A DNA stretch of 43,882 nucleotides, taken from a virus. The notes beneath the pieces are model-generated. The model ran no database searches, was not told the DNA's origin, and saw only the letters and a program-made list of their open reading frames with translations. Made by a program: the position numbers and the translations under genes. The stretch covers positions 1 to 43,882 of the IMG/VR virus record IMGVR_UViG_3300018080_000050, one strand, 5' to 3'. This document shows, in pieces, positions 38,655-43,882 of the stretch. Position 1 is the stretch's first letter, and every line of letters starts with the position of its first letter.

Positions 38655-38999
38655 TTATTTACCTCTCGGCTTTGGAAAGTCCTTTTTAAAGAATGTTGGA
38701 TCGACATCCCAATCATCTGGTAAATCAAACTCAACATCCTCATCACCTTTCTGTTTAGCAAACATTTTTCTAATTATATAATCCGGCCTTCTTAGTGTGT
38801 AAGTTAGCCAAGCGTAGTTCAAAGCTCTACGATAATCTACAACAGTCATATCTAAGATATCGTCATCCGTATATCCTAATATGTCTCTTAATAGATATGT
38901 CTGATATTCGTATGGTATGTTAGCTCTTTCGGGATTCCTTATACAACCCATAAAAATTTGAGCCTCCTTAAAGAAGGCCTCATTCTTATGGGATGCTAC
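38655..38999 (-). CDS. Tail assembly chaperone, -1 frameshift extension (gpT-like)
   Basis: After a -1 slip at 39005-38999 the frame is open from GTA at 38999 through VASHKNEAFFKEAQIF into the Met at 38951 and on to 38655, adding about 114 residues to give a ~196-residue fusion. The internal ATG at 38951 (98 aa; AAGGAGG lies ~16 bases upstream) might also be used on its own. The arrangement and position match lambda gpG/gpGT. Confidence 0.65.
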   Translation of the reverse strand, partial: VASHKNEAFFKEAQIFMGCIRNPERANIPYEYQTYLLRDILGYTDDDILDMTVVDYRRALNYAWLTYTLRRPDYIIRKMFAKQKGDEDVEFDLPDDWDVDPTFFKKDFPKPRGK

Positions 39000-39244
39000 A
39001 AAAAATCCCCTAACTGTGCCTCTATGAACAGCGCTTTCAATTCCTTAAAAGGTGTATCTATCGTGACTTTCGGCCCATTTTCTATTACTGCGTTTAAAAG
39101 TTTAACTATTAGATCCCAAGAATAATCCCCACTTCTTGCGGCCATTATTTCTTTAGGAGCAATGTTATTTTCCTTTAACGCTCTGAGGGTTAAGTCTTTT
39201 TTAAATACAACCTTATTTTTCTGCTCGTTTGTTTCTTTTGACAT
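38996..39244 (-). CDS. Tail assembly chaperone, short form (gpG-like), 82 aa
   Basis: Helical protein ending AQLGDFL. Lies between tail tube and tape measure as expected of gpG. Its last codons contain the slippery heptamer T TTT TTG (39005-38999) directly before the TAG stop, allowing a -1 shift into the longer form. A GGAGGAATTAAT site precedes the ATG. Confidence 0.7.
   Translation of the reverse strand: MSKETNEQKNKVVFKKDLTLRALKENNIAPKEIMAARSGDYSWDLIVKLLNAVIENGPKVTIDTPFKELKALFIEAQLGDFL
38999..39005 (-). other. Putative -1 frameshift slippery site
   Basis: Reads T TTT TTG in the zero frame, next codon TAG. Matches X XXY YYZ with X = Y = T. A GC-richer AGGAGGCTC segment lies downstream, but no strong pseudoknot is obvious. 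Confidence 0.6.
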
Positions 39245-39289
39245 ATTAATTCCTCCAATTTTAATTTTTATATTATTTAAAAAAATATT

Positions 39290-40345
39290 TTATGTAGTTA
39301 TTAGAGCTGATGGATCGGGAAGGTCAACGAAATTACCTTTATAGCTTATAGCCATATCCTCACCTCCCTTAAACACAACAGATGCTTCCGATGATTCTCC
39401 TGCTGGCGCTATTGCTACAACATCATGAGAATCAACATAAACATTCGTGACTTGAATATACTTCTCCTCTCCTACAGTGTCATCAATATATAGGATCAAA
39501 GTTTGTTTAGCTTTATTCTCGTATGTCTTTTCAGCTTCTTCGAGTAGCGTCTTATCATTTACCTTACCACTTATAGTAAGAGTAAAATCGATGGCTCCAC
39601 GCCAATGCTCAGTCTGTTCTAAATCAGAAAATTCCTGAATACTCTCATCAGGTAAGTCTATAACCATTTCCATAGTCTGTATTTTAAGACCTGTTATATC
39701 GACAGCATTCCATTTAATTACGAGCTCTCGAGCTGACTTACCACAATCTAATAATCCAGAATCATCCCAATTTGACCATCCTCCTACACCACTACCCCAA
39801 GCTTGATTGTGGAAATCGTTAGAACAACTCATAGCTTGAGTATTATCGCTAAAAGACGCCATCTTAATAGCTACGACCTCTTTCAATAGCTTCGCAGGTT
39901 CTACCATCAGTTTATATTGGGTTATTTTACCTCCTGTTAAAAGTCGATCTATGTGATTTGATCCTGCTTTATCGGCATTTCTATATTGAATCCATATAGT
40001 GTCCTCATCATCAAAATCACTAAAATCAGCATCAATAACTCCTGTTCCGGTTCCCCAGCTTCCTGAAACAGCTTTATGTGAAAAAGCTGCTAACATTAAA
40101 AATGGGTCACGTAAAGCCATTTCTAATGATCCAGTTCCCGGAGTTAAGGCTTCAGTGAATATACAATTCGGAATTAACGAATCGAATGTTCTTTCTACTG
40201 ATTGTGTATATTGACCTTTTGGAGGAGGTAATGTTTTCATCTTATTGAATGGGATATTCTGATCTACCGAAGGATCACCTTGCTTATATCCACCACTCTC
40301 GATTCCCCAGTAAGCATAACTATCTATTCCTGTGTATGGTCCCAT
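39290..40345 (-). CDS. Major tail tube protein, 351 aa
   Basis: Begins MGPYTGIDSYAYWGIESG. Beta-rich, with YTQSVERTFDSLIP, ELVIKWNAVDITGLKIQTMEM, AIDFTLTISGKV and a terminal MAISYKGNFVDLPDP. The position (before the chaperones and tape measure) and the fold pattern fit a tail tube protein; larger than typical (~150-250), perhaps with an extra surface domain. A T-rich run after its stop (near 39287) may reduce read-through. Confidence 0.7.
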   Translation of the reverse strand: MGPYTGIDSYAYWGIESGGYKQGDPSVDQNIPFNKMKTLPPPKGQYTQSVERTFDSLIPNCIFTEALTPGTGSLEMALRDPFLMLAAFSHKAVSGSWGTGTGVIDADFSDFDDEDTIWIQYRNADKAGSNHIDRLLTGGKITQYKLMVEPAKLLKEVVAIKMASFSDNTQAMSCSNDFHNQAWGSGVGGWSNWDDSGLLDCGKSARELVIKWNAVDITGLKIQTMEMVIDLPDESIQEFSDLEQTEHWRGAIDFTLTISGKVNDKTLLEEAEKTYENKAKQTLILYIDDTVGEEKYIQVTNVYVDSHDVVAIAPAGESSEASVVFKGGEDMAISYKGNFVDLPDPSALITT

Positions 40346-40358
40346 TTTTTATTTCCTC

Positions 40359-40559
40359 CTATTCTTTTATTTGGTTTAAAATCTCATTTAAGGATTTCAG
40401 CTCTCCTTCGTTATGAACTAATTGAGTTCGTAGCTGATTTAATCTCATCTGAGCTTGGTTCATCTGTGCTTCAAGAGATTGGATATTATTAACCAGGTTA
40501 TCTCGAATGAGTTCCTTATCTTTAATTTTTTGTTCTACATTTTCTTTAAATTTTTCCAT
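40359..40559 (-). CDS. Coiled-coil protein, 66 aa
   Basis: One continuous predicted coiled coil (EKFKENVEQKIKDKEL, IQSLEAQMNQAQMRLNQL). Between the methyltransferase and tail tube genes. Perhaps a trimerisation or assembly factor; function unknown. Confidence 0.55.
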   Translation of the reverse strand: MEKFKENVEQKIKDKELIRDNLVNNIQSLEAQMNQAQMRLNQLRTQLVHNEGELKSLNEILNQIKE

Positions 40560-40569
40560 TTTTACTCCT

Positions 40570-41145
40570 CTAATTATTAATTACGATCCATTGATTTCTA
40601 CGACCTAATCCCGTCTTTCCATTGGTAATTATATCGTAGGTATAATTCTTGGCTATTTCCAAGAAATACTCATTATACTCTAAAACTATTATTCCGTCTT
40701 TTTTAAGATGTGTTTTCATTAAATTAATATAATTTATAGATTTATTATAAATTTCCTCATTATAGATAAATAATTCATATAAAATACAATCAAACTTACC
40801 ACTCGGAATATTAGTAAAGGCATTAAGATTGTGAATAGTAAGTTTTTCGTTAGTATGGAGTTTATTGTATAATCCTATTATATCCTCCTCTATTTCATAG
40901 ACTATAAGGCTATTAACATTTGGATTATTAAGAATTGTATTTACCGACGTTCCCATTCCTAATCCTATGTTTAAAACATCCCCTTTAAATAAATCTTTAA
41001 TAAGCTCATATTTTTCTATGTCGTAATCATATCCTATAGTATGCTTATTAAATCTCATAATCTTTTTACCATGCTTATATAAAATCTCAGCTTTGCCATA
41101 TGTTTCTATTATATTCTCACCATTACTATGATCTGGAAATCTCAT
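40570..41145 (-). CDS. SAM-dependent methyltransferase (spermidine-synthase-like fold), 191 aa
   Basis: Class I Rossmann fold: VLNIGLGMGTSVNTIL (SAM-binding glycine loop), NSLIVYEIEEDI (acidic residue at the end of strand 2), FDCILYELFIY (motif IV region) and KDGIIVLEYNEYF. Similar to the spermidine-synthase-like branch, but lacking an obvious polyamine site. Its ATG overlaps the fibre stop (ATGA). Being inside the tail module, it may modify a virion protein rather than DNA; this is inference. Confidence 0.65.
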   Translation of the reverse strand: MRFPDHSNGENIIETYGKAEILYKHGKKIMRFNKHTIGYDYDIEKYELIKDLFKGDVLNIGLGMGTSVNTILNNPNVNSLIVYEIEEDIIGLYNKLHTNEKLTIHNLNAFTNIPSGKFDCILYELFIYNEEIYNKSINYINLMKTHLKKDGIIVLEYNEYFLEIAKNYTYDIITNGKTGLGRRNQWIVINN

Positions 41146-43882
41146 GGATTATGACCTCCTGCTATACTATTTCCGACAGCCGTAATTATCCCGTTGCTAA
41201 CAGTCACACGAAAATTAACCCCGTCATCAAACCAACCACTCCATCCTGCACTTCCATTAACTGAAAAACCTCCAACAGCATCTATAACTCCAGAGAAATA
41301 TCCGTCCTTAAATTTAAGATTATTTGCGGAATCGCCTATATCTATTTGGTCAGTTGTTTCAGGTCTAACGGTTTCTTGGGCTACACCATAATTTAAACCT
41401 ATTTCTAAATGTTGCGCGGCATTCTTAGTTATGCCGTGAAGTTTCATAATCCTATTTATTCTGTCATATTTAAAAGTAAATCCGCTTAATCCATAAAATA
41501 AAAGTGGAGGAGGATCAGTAGTAGAAGCGCCTATTTCTACCCCATTAGAGCCATTATCATCAATAGCATACATCATAGAAATCAATTGATATGTAGAATC
41601 GCCTTGGTATAAGTTAGTATAGTCATCGACATTTGTGGTAGCCGTAGAACTTACGACCATACTCTTTTGGACATAGAAACCTGGAAATAGCGGAGAGTTT
41701 CCTATAAGAACGTCTGCATTCGAACCTCTAAAATATAATCCAGAACTATTTTGATTATTTGTAGCAGTAAACGATCCTGTCAGATAAAGTCTTTTAAGAG
41801 CTGTAGTATATGTAGCTATATCTCGAGTATAATTAGCATCTAAAATAACATTTTTACTAAATTGTATGCTCGTTGTAGGATTTAAGATTAGATTAGCTGT
41901 CGGAGTTATTAATAGATTACACGATCCTATTGTAGTTATTTCTGGCACATCAGATGAAGTTAATATTCTAATGTAATCGTCTTCATCCGCATTAGCTATT
42001 ATATCAATTCCTACTGACGAAGCTATTTGTGAAATGCCTGTATCACATTTAAATCCTAATATTTCAGCTCCCGGTGCAAATAGAGACATAGTGACTTCTG
42101 AGGCATCATCAGATTGAATTATCATAGTTGGCGATCCTATAAGTTTAAGTGAAAGAATACCAGCGCTTCCGAATTGCCAATTACGAGCAGATACACCATC
42201 GGGAAGTAAATTTATTTTTCCTGATGTAGCAAAATTGAAATCTCCTCCATTTGAGTTTATCCCGTCTAACTGGAGTGTGTCTCCGTCATGCGTTCTATTA
42301 GTTGTAGCTTGGTGGTCAATATCTCCTGAAACAGTTTTAGCGTGATGATCTGAAGCGCCTATATTAGTAAGCGAAGCATGATCTTTTTCATTTAAATCTG
42401 CCAAATTCAGTTCTCCGGCAGTCGTCTTACTATGATGCTGATCCGTAAGAACGTTAGTTAATGAGGCATGATCTTTCTCATTTAAATCAGCTAAATTAAT
42501 ATCTGCGGCTACAGTTTTAGCATGGTGATCTGAAGCACCTATATTCTGTAAATCATTATGATTTCGAGTGGTTATATCAGTTAAATTATCTATATGAGCA
42601 TTAGGTAGAGCACTATGAGTTGCTATATCAGACGCTACAGATGCTTTAGTCGCAGCATCCTGATTATTTACAGGATCCAGCAGATTTTTAATAAGATTAC
42701 TCCCGGCATCAATATATCCACTATTAGTATAAAATACTATATTTTTTCCTACAACATTCGTTTCAAGCTTTAAATCAGCTCCCGATGATTTTATTGTTAA
42801 ATTATTCCTTCCCGTAATAGTATTCGTTCCACCAAGTGTGTCTCTTAATAGTACAATACCATCGGATAATGGAGCGGAGGCTTTATCTCTAACTTCGATA
42901 AATACCGACGTCTGATTAGATACAAAGGAGAATTGAGAACCGGCACAGTCAAAAGTAGTAGAGCCGGCAGTCGCAAAGTTAAATGCTCCTCCATTAGAAT
43001 TAACACCATCAAATTGAAGTATATCACCATCATGAGTATGTGTTCCGGGACCAGTGACTTGATCATCTACATACTTTTTAGTCGCAGCATCCTGATCTAA
43101 TGTAGGATCTGCCATATTAACTATTTTACCTTCGGCCCCTATAAACGTTAATATTGGAACATCTAAAACCGTCGATAATTCTATATAATCATCGACATCA
43201 CCATTAGCTTGAAGTCTTATTTCGTGAGAAGATATAATGTCGAGCTTATTATTGGTTTTTTGCCACCATATATATGCACCATTACTAACATCCTCTATTA
43301 ATCCTATGCCGACTGATCCAACATAATCAGATTTTATACCAATAACTCCTATTCCGCCTATACAATTTAACACTGGAAATGTAAATCCTGTAGGATCATC
43401 TGTAATTTGAATATATCTTGTCGTAATACCCTCAGTTTTAAAATTTAAATGACCTGAGGTAATAAAATCGAAATCTCCTCCATTTGAATTAACTCCATCT
43501 AACTGGAGGATTTCTCCATCGTGAGTATGAGTATAAGGATCATTGCTAACGTATTCTAATGCTCCGTTAGCAGCATTCCATCGTAGTATATCCCCATCAT
43601 TAGGGGCTGCCATACTACATTCTAACTTAAATAAGATTGTCCCATCTGACTTTTTGATCTCAAATGGACAAATTAAACTATATCCCGGATAACTATAAAG
43701 GCCAACTCCGGGAGAAATATCTCCTAATTTCTGTATTCTTATAAACGTCCTATATTTATTAGTTCTACGCTTTCGATCTATGCTACGATATGAGAACGCT
43801 AACGTAGATGATTCTAAAATACTTAAAACATCTTTTTCTAAGGCCGTGCGCTTAGCCATAGAACTATTTCTAATTTCTATAA
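41142..43882 (-). CDS. Tail fibre, main part (5' end at 1-319 across the circular join)
   Basis: Receptor-binding fibre. After the N-terminal domain it carries several copies of an HTHDG-D-x-LQ-x-DG-x-NSNGG module (at least four, e.g. near 43500, 43020 and 42270) and a central histidine-rich repeat (NLADLNEKDHASLTN, GASDHHAKT, about 30 residues per unit, 42300-42600). TKKYVDDQV-type and DQDAATK phrases are also present, all typical of trimeric phage fibres. C-terminal region FKDGYFSGVIDAVGGFSVNG and a final beta segment. With the N-terminal extension the protein is 978 residues. The DHH/HTH pattern could bind metal along the fibre axis, as in T4 gp37 (inference). Confidence 0.8.
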   Translation of the reverse strand, partial: IEIRNSSMAKRTALEKDVLSILESSTLAFSYRSIDRKRRTNKYRTFIRIQKLGDISPGVGLYSYPGYSLICPFEIKKSDGTILFKLECSMAAPNDGDILRWNAANGALEYVSNDPYTHTHDGEILQLDGVNSNGGDFDFITSGHLNFKTEGITTRYIQITDDPTGFTFPVLNCIGGIGVIGIKSDYVGSVGIGLIEDVSNGAYIWWQKTNNKLDIISSHEIRLQANGDVDDYIELSTVLDVPILTFIGAEGKIVNMADPTLDQDAATKKYVDDQVTGPGTHTHDGDILQFDGVNSNGGAFNFATAGSTTFDCAGSQFSFVSNQTSVFIEVRDKASAPLSDGIVLLRDTLGGTNTITGRNNLTIKSSGADLKLETNVVGKNIVFYTNSGYIDAGSNLIKNLLDPVNNQDAATKASVASDIATHSALPNAHIDNLTDITTRNHNDLQNIGASDHHAKTVAADINLADLNEKDHASLTNVLTDQHHSKTTAGELNLADLNEKDHASLTNIGASDHHAKTVSGDIDHQATTNRTHDGDTLQLDGINSNGGDFNFATSGKINLLPDGVSARNWQFGSAGILSLKLIGSPTMIIQSDDASEVTMSLFAPGAEILGFKCDTGISQIASSVGIDIIANADEDDYIRILTSSDVPEITTIGSCNLLITPTANLILNPTTSIQFSKNVILDANYTRDIATYTTALKRLYLTGSFTATNNQNSSGLYFRGSNADVLIGNSPLFPGFYVQKSMVVSSTATTNVDDYTNLYQGDSTYQLISMMYAIDDNGSNGVEIGASTTDPPPLLFYGLSGFTFKYDRINRIMKLHGITKNAAQHLEIGLNYGVAQETVRPETTDQIDIGDSANNLKFKDGYFSGVIDAVGGFSVNGSAGWSGWFDDGVNFRVTVSNGIITAVGNSIAGGHNP
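43760..43882. repeat. Terminal direct repeat, right copy
   Basis: Identical to 1-123; see the left copy. It contains the codons for residues ~74-106 of the fibre fusion and part of the upstream segment. Confidence 0.93.

Noticed and set aside
1-43882. tRNA genes, integrase, attachment sites, rRNA
   Set aside because: Looked for cloverleaf-like segments and recombinase motifs by eye; none convincing. A tRNAscan-SE run would be decisive.

Overview
The window is almost certainly the complete genome of a tailed (siphovirus-like) virus of an archaeon, read as a linear contig from a circular assembly. The first 123 bases are repeated exactly at the end (1-123 = 43760-43882), so the unit length is about 43,759 bp. 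The cut falls inside one long tail-fibre gene whose 5' end is at 1-319 and whose remainder is at 41142-43882. Archaeal signs are a PCNA-type sliding clamp with PIP-box clients, an SF3/D5 helicase, C2H2 and ribbon zinc proteins, TATA-box-like promoters with apparently leaderless starts, and GGAGG/GGTGAT ribosome binding sites. No tRNA, integrase, DNA polymerase or recognisable endolysin was found. The host cannot be named from the sequence; an AT-rich mesophilic archaeon fits.

There are two opposed transcription blocks. The late block lies on the minus strand, from 12241 leftwards through position 1 and on from 43882 to 34233. In transcription order it holds large terminase, small ORFs, portal, a micro membrane protein, a giant protease/scaffold fusion, decoration protein, major capsid protein, connector-like proteins, the tail fibre, a SAM methyltransferase, tail tube, tail-assembly chaperones (with a -1 frameshift), tape measure, a distal-tail-like protein, baseplate hub, and a membrane protein. 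There is no tail sheath. The early block lies on the plus strand (12744-34098): a ribbon-helix-helix regulator, SF3 helicase, many small zinc proteins, a SLOG protein, nucleotide and DNA modification enzymes, a Cas4-like nuclease, PCNA, a MoxR AAA ATPase with a VWA/metalloprotease partner, and small DNA-binding-like proteins. The blocks diverge at a repeat-bearing AT-rich region (12242-12743), the best candidate for control region and origin, and converge at 34099-34232.

The most striking content is what looks like a replication-coupled DNA hypermodification system. A ThyA-family enzyme carries Asp at the position where thymidylate synthases have the base-reading Asn, the signature of dCMP hydroxymethylases. 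It sits next to a P-loop dNMP kinase, an all-alpha dUTPase/dCTPase-like enzyme, an NDP-sugar (CDP-paratose 2-epimerase-like) epimerase and a GT-B glycosyltransferase. The glycosyltransferase, a C5-cytosine methyltransferase, a 171-aa unknown and a 60-aa zinc-ribbon protein all end in the same C-terminal PIP-like peptide (consensus [QK]-x-x-M-x-[DE]-F-F). The virus encodes its own unusual PCNA with an N-terminal zinc finger and an acidic tail. The inference is that DNA-modifying enzymes are tethered to a viral clamp and act on newly replicated DNA, by analogy with T4 hmC glucosylation and DNMT1-PCNA tethering.

Other notable features are a 16-residue (48-bp) minisatellite inserted between the ATPase and nuclease halves of the terminase, genes that appear to start at AUU and AUA, a family of related intergenic stem-loops, a 28-cysteine protein built of 15-residue repeats, and a 13-bp motif repeated three times at exact 33-bp spacing.
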